In this document: positions 8,415-16,633 of the stretch, piece by piece
Layout of the letters: each line of letters begins with the position of its first letter
Position numbering within the stretch: position 1 is the first letter of the stretch
DNA from: Rhizobium sp. NRK18
GTDB lineage: Bacteria; Pseudomonadota; Alphaproteobacteria; Rhizobiales; Rhizobiaceae
Direction of reading: 5' to 3'
NCBI RefSeq assembly: GCF_024385575.1
Contig: NZ_JANFMV010000001.1
Coordinates: 744,001-808,000 of the forward strand
Length of the DNA stretch: 64,000 bases
The notes under the pieces: model-generated
Database searches by the model: none
Told to the model about the DNA's origin: nothing
The model's input: only the letters and a program-made list of their open reading frames with translations
Program-made: the position numbers and the translations under genes

Positions 8415-8496
8415 CAGCATTTAAGAATTTTCTCTTCTTTTCAATCCATTTGCTCAACGACCCCGTAGTGATGTGCAGTCGCAAGGAAACATATCA

Positions 8497-9855
8497 ATGC
8501 TCAAGCTCACCAATGATCGAGATTTTTCACGCCGATGCCGGGTTGCCGTCATAGGCTCAGGCATTTCCGGCCTGAGTGCCGCCTGGCTGCTGAGCAAGAG
8601 CATGGACGTGACCCTGTTCGAAGCCGACGGCCGGATCGGCGGGCATTCAAACACGGTCGACGTCATGTGCGACGACGGCGTCGTGCCGGTCGACACCGGG
8701 TTCATCGTCTACAACGATTGGAACTATCCCAACCTGGTGGAGCTCTTCTCGACATTGAACGTGCCGAACGAAGCCTCCGACATGTCGTTTTCCGCATCGC
8801 TCGACAGCGGCGCATTTGAATATTCCGGTACCAGCTTCGCCGCCATGCTGGGCCAGAAGTCCAACATCATCCGATTCCGCTTCTGGCAGATGATCAGCGA
8901 CATCCTGCGCTTCTACAAGCGCGCGCCGCTTTATGCCAAGCAGGCGATGGCGGCGGACATGACGCTTGGAGAATTCCTGGACGCCGAGGGCTATTCCAAG
9001 AGTTTCGTCGACAACCACATCCTGCCGATGGGTGCGGCGATCTGGTCGACGACAGCGAAGGAAATGCGCTCATACCCGCTGGTCGCCTTCATCCGTTTCT
9101 TCGAAAGCCACGGGCTCCTGTCACTTTCCAATCGTCCGGTCTGGCGAACCGTCAAGGGCGGATCCAAGGAATACGTGAAGCGCATTCTCGCCGATTTCGG
9201 CGGAACGGTGCGTGTGCGCTGGCCGATCCACCAGGTGCGCCGCGTGCGCGCCGGCGTCGAGGTGGTGTCGCAAGGCTCCGAGGCCGAGCTCTTCGATCAT
9301 GTGGTGATCGCCACCCATGGGGATCAGGCACTTTCGATGCTGGAAGACGCGGCACCCCAGGAGCGGGCGCTGCTGGGCGCCTTCAAATATACCCATAATC
9401 GTGCGGTGCTGCACAGCGACGTCCGCCTGATGCCCAAGCGCCGGCGGGTCTGGTCGAGCTGGAACTATATCGGCAATCGCAACGATGGCCCGGACGCACA
9501 GCTTTGCGTGACCTACTGGATGAACAGGCTTCAGAACCTGAAGACCCGGACCGACCTGTTCGTGACACTCAATCCGAACAGCGAGATTTCGGAAGACAAC
9601 ATTCACGCCGCCTTCGACTATACCCATCCGCTGTTCGACAATGCCGCGCTCGCGGCGCAGAAGGCGCTCTGGGATATACAGGGTGCTGGCGGCGTATGGT
9701 TCTGCGGCGCGCATTTCGGCAGCGGCTTCCATGAAGACGGTTTGCAGTCCGGCCTGGCCGTTGCCGAGGCGATAGGCGGCGTGAAGCGCCCGTGGCAGGT
9801 CAAGGGCGAATCGAGCCGCATATTCCTGCCCGAGCCGATGATGGCGGCCCAATGA
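8497..9855 (+). CDS. FAD/NAD(P)-binding amine-oxidase-like oxidoreductase of the RpoE lipid island
   Basis: A 452-residue flavoprotein. The N-terminal dinucleotide fold shows VIGSGISGLSAAW and then EADGRIGGHSNTV, the classic FAD pair; the C-terminus has the second FAD-contact region GVWFCGAHFGSGFHEDGLQSG. It belongs to the NAD/FAD-dependent oxidoreductases that sit with DUF1365 and CFA-synthase genes in RpoE-ChrR regulons. Related Rhodobacter genes act in dehydrogenating methylated or cyclopropane fatty acyl chains on the way to furan fatty acids; I recall this association but cannot map the orthology. AAGGAAAC is 8 bases before the ATG at 8497, favouring it over the GTG at 8473. It starts a three-gene operon divergent from rpoE. 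Confidence 0.85.
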   Translation: MLKLTNDRDFSRRCRVAVIGSGISGLSAAWLLSKSMDVTLFEADGRIGGHSNTVDVMCDDGVVPVDTGFIVYNDWNYPNLVELFSTLNVPNEASDMSFSASLDSGAFEYSGTSFAAMLGQKSNIIRFRFWQMISDILRFYKRAPLYAKQAMAADMTLGEFLDAEGYSKSFVDNHILPMGAAIWSTTAKEMRSYPLVAFIRFFESHGLLSLSNRPVWRTVKGGSKEYVKRILADFGGTVRVRWPIHQVRRVRAGVEVVSQGSEAELFDHVVIATHGDQALSMLEDAAPQERALLGAFKYTHNRAVLHSDVRLMPKRRRVWSSWNYIGNRNDGPDAQLCVTYWMNRLQNLKTRTDLFVTLNPNSEISEDNIHAAFDYTHPLFDNAALAAQKALWDIQGAGGVWFCGAHFGSGFHEDGLQSGLAVAEAIGGVKRPWQVKGESSRIFLPEPMMAAQ

Positions 9856-10664
9856 CCGGTGTTTCCGCTCTCTATGCCGGCCATGTGGTGCATTCGAGGA
9901 TGCGGCCGAAGAAGCACAGCCTGCGATACCGGGTCTTTTCGCTGCTTCTGGATCTCGACGAACTCGATGTGCTCAATCGATCGCTTCGCTTCTTCGGGCA
10001 CAATCGACGCGCGCTCTTCAGTTTCTGGGACAAGGATCACGGTTCGCTGCAATCCGACCGCAGTCTCAAGGACTGGGCGGTCGGGCATGTGCGGGCACTC
10101 GGCATCGAGGATGATGGGCTGAGCGTGCGGGTGCTCTGCTATCCGCGCATCTTCGGTTACGTCTTCAATCCGCTGACGGTGTTCTTCTGCTATCGCAAGG
10201 ATGGTTCGCTGGTGGCGATCCTCTACGAGGTCTGCAACACGTTTAATGAGCGGCATACCTATGTCATTCCAGCCGAAGGGCGGGATGGGGCCATTCGCCA
10301 AAGCTGCGACAAGGCGCTCTATGTCTCGCCGTTCATGCCGATGGATTGCCGATATCATTTTACCATCGAGCCGCCCGAGGATGGTGTGGCGGTCCGAATT
10401 CTTGAGACCGATGCTGAGGGCAAGCTGCTCTTTGCAGCATTCGAGGGCAGGAGATCTGAACTTTCCGATGCTGCGCTTATGAAAGCACTCTTGACCTATC
10501 CGTTGATGACCGTGAAGATCACCGCTGCGATCCACTGGGAGGCGCTGCGGCTCTGGTCGAAAGGCATCCGCGTGTTCCGGCACAAGCCGGCGGATGAAGC
10601 CGTGGCAAGCTCGCTGGTGGACACCAAGGAGCGGGGTGAATTGCATGAGCAAAGCTACGCATGA
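9852..10664 (+). CDS. DUF1365 family protein
   Basis: A 270-residue cytoplasmic protein of the DUF1365 family, recognised from YAGHVVHSRMRPKKHSLRYRVF at the N-terminus, the YPRIFGYVFNPLTVFFCY core (about residues 97-114) and the CNTFNERHTYVIP segment. The biochemical activity of the family is not established. It is almost always found between the flavin oxidoreductase and a CFA synthase, implying a role in the same fatty acyl modification. The ATG overlaps the upstream stop by 4 bases, and its own stop lies 20 bases inside the CFA synthase gene, so the three genes are tightly coupled. Confidence 0.87.
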   Translation: MTGVSALYAGHVVHSRMRPKKHSLRYRVFSLLLDLDELDVLNRSLRFFGHNRRALFSFWDKDHGSLQSDRSLKDWAVGHVRALGIEDDGLSVRVLCYPRIFGYVFNPLTVFFCYRKDGSLVAILYEVCNTFNERHTYVIPAEGRDGAIRQSCDKALYVSPFMPMDCRYHFTIEPPEDGVAVRILETDAEGKLLFAAFEGRRSELSDAALMKALLTYPLMTVKITAAIHWEALRLWSKGIRVFRHKPADEAVASSLVDTKERGELHEQSYA

Positions 10665-11874
10665 TGGCGGAGCTGCTGCCGGTTCTCTGCCGGCGGGCAA
10701 GCTCTCTCTATGGCAGAAAATCATGTGCCGGATGGTGGACCGGATTCGGGTCGGCAGCATCAGGCTGGAGTTCCCGGGCGGTCGCAGCCATACCGTGACG
10801 GGCGCGGAGCCGGGACCGGCGGCAACGCTGTATCTGAAGAACCCGCGGCCGATCATCCGCCTGATGACATCGGGTGATCTCGGTTTCGCGAAATCCTACA
10901 TTGACGGCGACTGGGACAGTCCGGACATCAGCGCGCTCTTGAATTTTGCGTTGCTCAACGAGCAGGCGCTGCGCTCGGTCATCGCCGCTTCGGCCATTTG
11001 GGGCAAAATCGCGCTGCTGCGCCACCGTCTGCGGCGCAATTCGAAGCGCGGCAGCCGCCGCAACATCGCCTACCACTACGATCTCGGCAACGACTTCTAC
11101 AAGCTGTGGCTGGACGAGACTATGACCTATTCGTCGGCGCTTTTCGAGGAGCCGCATCTGACGCTTTCCGAGGCGCAAACGGCGAAATACGCCCGTATCG
11201 TGCGCGAGCTTGAGATCGGGCCGGATGACCATGTGCTGGAGATCGGCTGCGGCTGGGGCGGGTTCGCCGAATATGCGATCCGCCAGACCGGTTGCCGCGT
11301 GACGGGGCTGACGCTTTCGAAGGAGCAGGCGGCGTTCGCCTCGGATCGCCTCGACCGCGCCGGGCTTGGCGACAAGAGCGACATTCGCATCGAGGATTAC
11401 CGCGACTGCGGTGGCGAGTTCGACAAGATCGTATCGATCGAGATGTTCGAGGCCGTCGGCGAGGAGAACTGGCCAGTCTATTTCTCGGCTGTTCGCGACC
11501 GGCTGAAACCGGGCGGCAAGGCGATGATCCAGACCATCACCATCGACGACGAGCGCTTCGACGATTACCGGCGCAATGCCGACTACATCCAGACCTACAT
11601 CTTTCCGGGCGGCATGCTGCCATCGCTTGCCACCTTCCGGAGCGCCGCCGGCAATGCCGGGCTTGCGGTCAAGGACTGGCTCGGCTTCGGCAAGCATTAT
11701 GCCCGCACGCTTCTGACCTGGGAGCAGGATTTCATCGCGCAGTGGGAGCGGATCCGGCCGATGGGCTTCGACGAGCGCTTCAAGCGGATGTGGCGCTATT
11801 ACCTGCATTACTGCGCGGCCGGTTTTCAGGTCGGCAGCATCAATGTGCTGCAGTTCAAGCTGGAAAAGGCATAA
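10645..11874 (+). CDS. Cyclopropane-fatty-acyl-phospholipid synthase family methyltransferase (first copy)
   Basis: A 409-residue SAM-dependent enzyme that modifies double bonds of membrane phospholipid acyl chains. Motifs are YHYDLGNDFYKLWLDETMTYSS (143-164), the SAM loop VLEIGCGWGG (about 196-205) and YIFPGGMLPS near residue 317. The position equivalent to the bicarbonate-pocket Cys139 of the E. coli enzyme, normally in YSCA, is Ser164 here, so the reaction may be methylation rather than cyclopropanation. The ATG at 10645 has AAGGAGCGGGGTG upstream. It ends the flavoprotein-DUF1365 operon and converges on the second CFA operon, with 3 bases between the stops. Confidence 0.88.
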   Translation: MSKATHDGGAAAGSLPAGKLSLWQKIMCRMVDRIRVGSIRLEFPGGRSHTVTGAEPGPAATLYLKNPRPIIRLMTSGDLGFAKSYIDGDWDSPDISALLNFALLNEQALRSVIAASAIWGKIALLRHRLRRNSKRGSRRNIAYHYDLGNDFYKLWLDETMTYSSALFEEPHLTLSEAQTAKYARIVRELEIGPDDHVLEIGCGWGGFAEYAIRQTGCRVTGLTLSKEQAAFASDRLDRAGLGDKSDIRIEDYRDCGGEFDKIVSIEMFEAVGEENWPVYFSAVRDRLKPGGKAMIQTITIDDERFDDYRRNADYIQTYIFPGGMLPSLATFRSAAGNAGLAVKDWLGFGKHYARTLLTWEQDFIAQWERIRPMGFDERFKRMWRYYLHYCAAGFQVGSINVLQFKLEKA

Positions 11875-11877
11875 TGC

Positions 11878-12408
11878 TCAGGCTTTCGCTTCCCGCATCG
11901 GGAAGCGGAGGCCGATGAAGGCAAGAAGCGAAAACGCCCCGAAGATGTTCAGGGTATAGAGCGTGTCGCTGTCGCTCGTCGACAGCGGGAAAACCGGCGC
12001 GCCGTAGCGACCGAAGAAGACCGCAAAGGCGAGGAAAACGGCTCCGATCAAGGCGCGGGCGGTCCATTTTTCATGCGCGTAGAACGACAGGAATCCTAAG
12101 AGAAGGCAGGGGGCGAGGAACAGCCATGCACCGCTCGCCTCGCCGAAGAACTTGGTGATCGCCAGCGTGTCGAGTGTGCCGGCAAGGACCATGCCTATGC
12201 GGCCGGCGAATGGGCTTTTCCGGTAGAGATAGATGACGGCGGCGTAGAGCGGCAATGACGCGGCCGTGACCAGCGATGCCTTGAAGGCGTCCTCCGCGAG
12301 CCACCAGACATAGAGGGGATAGACCGGCTTGTTGAGAGCTATGACAATGGCGACCGACCGGCTGGCGGCGGTGAGTTCATCCAGCCCGGTCTTCGCTGTG
12401 CCGCTCAT
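11878..12408 (-). CDS. Unrecognised multipass membrane protein in the CFA operon
   Basis: A 176-residue protein with about five hydrophobic spans (roughly 41-61, 69-84, 90-108, 117-133, 149-167). I do not recognise the family with confidence. It is the last gene of the DUF1295-CFA operon; its ATG overlaps the stop of the second CFA synthase by 4 bases, so it is translationally coupled and probably acts in the same membrane stress response. No catalytic motif is visible. Confidence 0.75.
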   Translation of the reverse strand: MSGTAKTGLDELTAASRSVAIVIALNKPVYPLYVWWLAEDAFKASLVTAASLPLYAAVIYLYRKSPFAGRIGMVLAGTLDTLAITKFFGEASGAWLFLAPCLLLGFLSFYAHEKWTARALIGAVFLAFAVFFGRYGAPVFPLSTSDSDTLYTLNIFGAFSLLAFIGLRFPMREAKA

Positions 12409-13430
12409 GCCGGCGTCAGCAGATAGTGGGAGACACCCCAGGTCCTGCCTTCGTCATGGCCGAAGAGGCCGGCGGTCGCCAGGAAGAACAAGCGCCAGCG
12501 ACGCTGCCAGAGATCGGCATCCTTGCCGTAGGTCTCGGCAAGGATCGCGCGGATGGCGTCGTCATTGCGGTCATAGTTTTCCAGCCAGTGCAGTGCCGTC
12601 TTTTCATAGTTGCGCCCGGACCAGCGCCATTCCTTCTGAACGGAATAGAGGTCGGGAAAGCGCCTGATCAGGTCATGGGCCGGCATGATGCCGCCGGTGA
12701 AGAAGTATTGCGCGATCCAATCGGCCTTGTCGGTGTGGTCAAAACGGTAAGAGCGATCCTTGTGCGTGAAGACGTGGATGAAGAGCTTGCCGTCCGGCTT
12801 CAGCCAGGTGCGCGTCTTCTCAAGGAGCGCCCGCCAGTTCGACATGTGCTCGAACATTTCCACCGAGACGATGCGATCGAAGCGGTCGCCGGCGTCGAAC
12901 TCGGTCATGTTGGCCGTCCTGACCGTCAGGTTTGTCAGGCCGAGGCGTCTCGCTTCCGTCTCGATGAACTCACGCTGGGATGCCGAATTGGATACCGAGG
13001 TGATCCGGGCGTTCGGCAGCCTCTCGGCCATATAGAGGGAGAGCGACCCCCAGCCGCAGCCGAGTTCGAGAATGTGCTGGCCGTCATGCAGGTCGGCATG
13101 GGCCATCGTTTCCTCGAGGGCCACGATTTCGGCCTCGTCCAGCGTCGTCTCTTCCGTCGGATAGAAGCAGCAAGAGTATTTCTTGCGGGCGCCGAGCGCC
13201 TCCGCGAAGAAGGCTGCCGGCAGTTCGTAGTGCTGCTCGTTGGCCTCTTCGGTGTGGACGGCGATCGGAAACTGCTTCATCCCATCGGCGAACTCCTGCT
13301 CGCTGATGGCGTCCGTGCGCGACAATCGTCGCTTGGTCCGGCCAACGAGGAAGTCGACACCGGCCGCTGTCAGCCAGTCGGGGACATTGATGCGTTCAAC
13401 GGCATTGATGGCATTGGCAATGATCGTCAC
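12405..13430 (-). CDS. CFA-synthase-like SAM methyltransferase (second copy)
   Basis: A 341-residue class I methyltransferase of the cyclopropane-fatty-acid synthase/coclaurine N-methyltransferase-like group, distinct from the first copy. It shows KKYSCCFYP (with Cys87 in the YSC position), the SAM loop ILELGCGWGSLSLY (120-133), VSVEMFEHMSNW and YFFTGGIMP. It lacks the long N-terminal domain of classical CFA synthases. The start overlaps the DUF1295 stop by 4 bases and its stop overlaps the next gene by 4. Its substrate is probably a lipid acyl chain, but an amine or phospholipid head group cannot be excluded from sequence alone. Confidence 0.85.
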   Translation of the reverse strand: MTIIANAINAVERINVPDWLTAAGVDFLVGRTKRRLSRTDAISEQEFADGMKQFPIAVHTEEANEQHYELPAAFFAEALGARKKYSCCFYPTEETTLDEAEIVALEETMAHADLHDGQHILELGCGWGSLSLYMAERLPNARITSVSNSASQREFIETEARRLGLTNLTVRTANMTEFDAGDRFDRIVSVEMFEHMSNWRALLEKTRTWLKPDGKLFIHVFTHKDRSYRFDHTDKADWIAQYFFTGGIMPAHDLIRRFPDLYSVQKEWRWSGRNYEKTALHWLENYDRNDDAIRAILAETYGKDADLWQRRWRLFFLATAGLFGHDEGRTWGVSHYLLTPA

Positions 13431-14245
13431 TGTGCGATCTCCTCGGAGGTGGCGTGGCGGCGGGGGCCGGGAAAGAAGGCGTTGACCTTCGACTGATAGA
13501 TGCGGAAGCGCTCACCGCGCGATGCCAGCATATGGGCTTCGAGCGGCGGGATGCCGGAGACATGCACGAGCAGCCAGTACATCTGCATCGGCGCGAGAAG
13601 AGCGAGCAGCAGCGGCAGGCCAATGGCTGCGTGGCTGCCGAGGGCCATGACCGGCCATGCGCACCAGAAAAGCCATTCGAAGAAATAATTGGGATGCCGG
13701 GACCAGCGCCACAGTCCGACATCGCAGATCGCCTTGCGGCCGGCATTCTCCTTGCGGAACTGCGCAAGTTGCTTGTCGGAGATCGCCTCGCCGGCGAGCG
13801 CCACCAGGGCGACGACGACCGCAAGACCATCGGCGATGGAGGGGAATGCGGCTTCGCCGGTCGCTGCAGCAAGGGCGGAAAGGACGAGGATGAAGGCGGC
13901 TGCGGCCTGCACCTGCAGGAACCAGAACAGGCGGGACGAGGCCTTGTCGCCCCATTCCTTAATCAGCGCTTCGTAGCGCGGATCCTCGCCGGCGCCGGCA
14001 CTGCGGCCGCCGATATGCGTGGCCAGCCTGGCGGCCCAGAGAAGAACGAGGACGGCTGCGGTCCACTGCCGTCCTGCCTCGCCCGTCGTGGCGAACGCCA
14101 GGGCCGCAAGTGCCGCCAAGCCGACGGAGGCCGACCAGATGGTGTCGACCCAGCCGCTGTTGCCGGTTCGCCGCTGGACGGCCCAGGCGAATGTCATGGC
14201 TGCGCAAAGGCCAATCGCGATCGTGATCAGCAGGACAGGCGTCAT
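13427..14245 (-). CDS. DUF1295 family membrane protein (steroid 5-alpha-reductase/ICMT-like)
   Basis: A 272-residue multipass membrane protein of the DUF1295 family. About seven hydrophobic spans are visible. The conserved C-terminal part reads LWRWSRHPNYFFEWLFW (about 178-194), resembling the cofactor-binding end of isoprenylcysteine methyltransferases and steroid reductases, and later SGIPPLEAHMLASRG. The family's substrate is not known. AAGGAG is 10 bases before the ATG at 14245. It leads a three-gene operon converging on the flavoprotein-DUF1365-CFA operon, so it probably takes part in the same lipid modification, perhaps as a reductase or methyl transferase. Confidence 0.87.
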   Translation of the reverse strand: MTPVLLITIAIGLCAAMTFAWAVQRRTGNSGWVDTIWSASVGLAALAALAFATTGEAGRQWTAAVLVLLWAARLATHIGGRSAGAGEDPRYEALIKEWGDKASSRLFWFLQVQAAAAFILVLSALAAATGEAAFPSIADGLAVVVALVALAGEAISDKQLAQFRKENAGRKAICDVGLWRWSRHPNYFFEWLFWCAWPVMALGSHAAIGLPLLLALLAPMQMYWLLVHVSGIPPLEAHMLASRGERFRIYQSKVNAFFPGPRRHATSEEIAQ

Positions 14246-14325
14246 GGGCTTGGCACTCCTTCGTATCGGGTACTGACCAATACGCAGGAAGGGGCGGGAC
14301 GGATTTCATGGCGGTGCAGCGCAAA

Positions 14326-14354
14326 TGATCCGGGCGGCATTTTTCTGCGTAGAC
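14326..14354 (+). promoter_or_regulatory. Putative RpoE-dependent promoter of the DUF2147 gene
   Basis: TGATCC (14326-14331) is followed after 18 bases by TAGAC (14350-14354). The element has the same -35 hexamer and spacing as the one upstream of rpoE, and lies about 30 bases before the DUF2147 start codon, giving a short leader. Confidence 0.55.
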
Positions 14355-14384
14355 ATGGATAGTTGTCATATGAAGGAGGCCTTC

Positions 14385-14759
14385 ATGCGCATGATATCCG
14401 CCACGGCATTGCTGCTTTTCGTTCCGGCGCTCGCCGCACACGCCGGGGAAGGCGACATCAACGGCCTCTGGGCCCGAGGCGACGGCAAGGCGCGCGTGAA
14501 GATCGGGAAATGCGGCAGCGACATCTGCGCGGTCAATGTCTGGATCAAGCCCGGCACCAGTGGCGAGGCGGTGGGTGACCGTCTGGTCATGGATGTCGAG
14601 CCGGTGGCCGACGGCCGCTACGAAGGCCGGGCATCGGACCCGAAGCGGGGCCTGACATACAACATCACCATTACGGCCGGTGCCAGCAGCATGACCACGC
14701 GCGGATGCGTCCTTGGCAAGCTGCTCTGCAAGTCGGTCAGCTGGTCCCGCCTGCAATAG
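14385..14759 (+). CDS. Secreted DUF2147 domain protein
   Basis: A 124-residue exported protein with a Sec signal peptide (hydrophobic ISATALLLFVPALAAHA, cleavage likely after AHA near residue 19). The mature part starts with GLWARGDGKARVKI and contains CGSDICAVNVW and a CVLGKLLC segment, four cysteines typical of DUF2147 lipocalin-like envelope proteins. AAGGAGG is 6 bases before the ATG at 14385, which decides the start over earlier in-frame ATGs. The RpoE-type promoter just upstream suggests it belongs to the envelope response of this island. Exact function is unknown. Confidence 0.85.
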   Translation: MRMISATALLLFVPALAAHAGEGDINGLWARGDGKARVKIGKCGSDICAVNVWIKPGTSGEAVGDRLVMDVEPVADGRYEGRASDPKRGLTYNITITAGASSMTTRGCVLGKLLCKSVSWSRLQ

Positions 14760-14782
14760 CCGATAAATGGCCGACAAACTAA

Positions 14783-14811
14783 AACGGCGCCGGCAATTTG
14801 CCGGCGCCGTT
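14783..14811 (-). terminator. Terminator of glnII
   Basis: AACGGCGCCGGCAA and TTGCCGGCGCCGTT form a near-perfect hairpin between the converging DUF2147 and glnII genes. On the minus strand it is followed by TTTTAGTTTG, so it mainly ends glnII transcription and may also stop read-through from the other side. Confidence 0.8.
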
Positions 14812-14834
14812 CGAATGCTTGGCGTTTCAGCCGA

Positions 14835-15869
14835 TCAGGCTGCAGCCGATGCCGACAGCGGAACTTCCGAGATCGTCTTCAGAACCTGCGAAGCGATCGC
14901 ATAGGGGTCGCCCTGGGAGTTCGGACGACGGTCTTCAAGGTAACCCTTGTAGCCGTTGTTGACGAAGGAGTGCGGAACGCGGATCGAGGCGCCACGGTCG
15001 GCAACGCCGTAGGAGAACTTGTTCCACGGAGCCGTTTCGTGCTTGCCGGTCAGGCGCATGTGGTTGTCCGGACCGTAGACGGCGATGTGGTCGTCGAGGT
15101 TCTTTTCGAACTGTGCCATGAGGGCTTCGAAATATTCCTTGCCGCCAACTTCGCGCATGTACTTGGTCGAGAAGTTGCAGTGCATGCCCGAGCCGTTCCA
15201 GTCGGTGTCGCCGAGCGGCTTGCAGTGCCATTCGATGTCGATGCCGTACTTTTCGCACAGACGGAGCAGGAGGTAGCGAGCCATCCAGATCTGGTCGGCA
15301 GCCTTCTTGGAGCCCTTGCCGAATACCTGGAATTCCCACTGGCCCTTTGCCACTTCGGCGTTGATGCCTTCGTGGTTGATGCCGGCGGCGAGGCACAGGT
15401 CGAGGTGCTCTTCAACGATTTCGCGGGCGATCGAGCCGACGTTCTTGTAGCCAACGCCGGTGTAGTACGGACCCTGCGGAGCGGGGTAGCCCTGTTCCGG
15501 GAAGCCGAGCGGACGGCCGTTTTCGTAGAAGAAGTATTCCTGCTCGAAGCCGAACCATGCATCTTCGTCGTCGAGGATCGAAGCGCGGGAGTTGGACGGA
15601 TGCGGGGTGACGCCATCGGGCATCATGACTTCGCACATCACGAGCACACCGTTGGTGCGGGCCGGATCGGGGTAGACGGCGACCGGCTTCAGCACGCAGT
15701 CGGAGCTTCGGCCTTCGGCCTGTTCCGTCGAGGAGCCGTCGAAGCCCCAGAGCGGCAGTTCGCCCAGCGACGGGAACGTGTCGAATTCCTTGATCTGCGT
15801 CTTGCCGCGAAGGTTCGGTACCGGCTTGTACCCGTCGAGCCAGATGTACTCGAGCTTATACTTTGTCAT
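14835..15869 (-). CDS. glnII: Glutamine synthetase type II (GSII)
   Basis: A cytoplasmic eukaryote-like glutamine synthetase of 344 residues, making glutamine from glutamate, ammonia and ATP. Signatures are LPLWGFDGSSTEQAEGRSSD (about 38-57) and the C-terminal RGASIRVPHS; the length fits GSII (about 330-350) and not GSI (about 470). The start at 15869 gives the standard MTKYKLEYIWLDG N-terminus; the longer open frame to 16025 lacks family support. In rhizobia GSII is the nitrogen-regulated isozyme, not adenylylated, expressed through NtrC and sigma-54. A consensus sigma-54 promoter lies about 90 bases upstream (15971-15985), and the divergent gene is GstI-like, a known inhibitor of GSII synthesis. 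Confidence 0.97.
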   Translation of the reverse strand: MTKYKLEYIWLDGYKPVPNLRGKTQIKEFDTFPSLGELPLWGFDGSSTEQAEGRSSDCVLKPVAVYPDPARTNGVLVMCEVMMPDGVTPHPSNSRASILDDEDAWFGFEQEYFFYENGRPLGFPEQGYPAPQGPYYTGVGYKNVGSIAREIVEEHLDLCLAAGINHEGINAEVAKGQWEFQVFGKGSKKAADQIWMARYLLLRLCEKYGIDIEWHCKPLGDTDWNGSGMHCNFSTKYMREVGGKEYFEALMAQFEKNLDDHIAVYGPDNHMRLTGKHETAPWNKFSYGVADRGASIRVPHSFVNNGYKGYLEDRRPNSQGDPYAIASQVLKTISEVPLSASAAA

Positions 15870-15970
15870 TGCGAATCTCTCTTTAGGTTCTCGTTGCGTT
15901 TCAGCAAACCCCGAAGTGTGACGGGCCTCCAGCTGGCGCGCGGGCGCAGCCGGTGGGTACAGTGAGAGAA

Positions 15971-15985
15971 GCATAATGCGTGCCA
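15971..15985 (-). promoter_or_regulatory. Sigma-54 promoter of glnII
   Basis: On the minus strand the sequence reads TGGCAC-GCATT-ATGC: the -24 GG and -12 GC are spaced exactly as in the consensus TGGCAC-N5-TTGC, with one mismatch. Transcription would begin near 15959, giving a 90-base leader. This agrees with NtrC/RpoN control of glnII known in rhizobia. I could not identify convincing NtrC sites upstream. Confidence 0.85.
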
Positions 15986-16294
15986 AGTCCGATTTCCGCC
16001 CTGCGGACGGGTCCTGATTCGTCATCGCTGCGACATTTTGGCGTGGTTAGATGGGATCTTTTTACGGGATTCGTGCGTTTCCGTGACCGTCAGCCCTGAT
16101 CCAGCCACGCGTCGGATGATCCCACTGGGTGAAAATATGGCGCCAATTGAGGCCGATGACCGAGAAGCGGGCTAATTTCGCTCTTTCAGACTCCAATTTG
16201 TGATTATTTTTTTTGCAAATGGAACAAAAATTGTGCAATCTATTTGTGTGTGGCTCCAAAACTAGTGCGCTGGATCAATGAGAAAGGCGATACG

Positions 16295-16501
16295 ATGGCT
16301 ACAGGTACACATAGAGACACGGCGAAGATCATCGAGTTTCCCCGCAACGGCCGCAAGCCGGCCGGCGGATACAAGGAATTCGAAGCTGTAACGGAAACGG
16401 CAGCGATGCAGCCGTCGCCGGCCGTATGCGATGCGGCGTTCGGCGGAAGCTGGTATCACGAGGAAGCGCTTCGCGAGGCGGAAGACGCACTCAAGCATTG
16501 A
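16295..16501 (+). CDS. gstI: GstI-like inhibitor of glutamine synthetase II expression (DUF2735)
   Basis: A 68-residue protein matching DUF2735: an N-terminal HRDTAKIIEFPRNGR segment and a C-terminal GGSWYHEEALREAE segment. In Rhizobium leguminosarum the small gstI gene upstream of and divergent from glnII encodes a protein that blocks translation of glnII mRNA when nitrogen is plentiful, while NtrC turns gstI down under limitation. Position, orientation and size agree here. AAAGG precedes the ATG at 16295; a GTG at 16244 in frame is less likely. A strong terminator follows at 16603. Identity is inferred from context plus the family motifs. Confidence 0.88.
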   Translation: MATGTHRDTAKIIEFPRNGRKPAGGYKEFEAVTETAAMQPSPAVCDAAFGGSWYHEEALREAEDALKH

Positions 16502-16602
16502 GGCGCAAGAACGTCCTGAGCCCGGGCATCCTGTCTGGGGCGGGAAGGTGCGACCGATTTTCCATGGCTGGCGAAGGCCGGTAAAACGTATTGTGAATGA
16601 AG

Positions 16603-16625
16603 AAGCGCCGGATTGGCGCTTTTTT
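16603..16625 (+). terminator. Rho-independent terminator of gstI
   Basis: AAGCGCC and GGCGCTT form a 7-bp stem with a 5-base loop, immediately followed by a run of six T. It lies about 100 bases after the gstI stop and just before the end of the converging cleavage-enzyme gene. Confidence 0.85.
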
Positions 16626-16633
16626 GTTGTCTG

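Noticed and set aside
16208..16236. Possible NtrC site between gstI and glnII (TTGCA...TGCAA arms)
   Set aside because: The arms are too far apart for the usual NtrC dyad, and the stretch is simply AT-rich.
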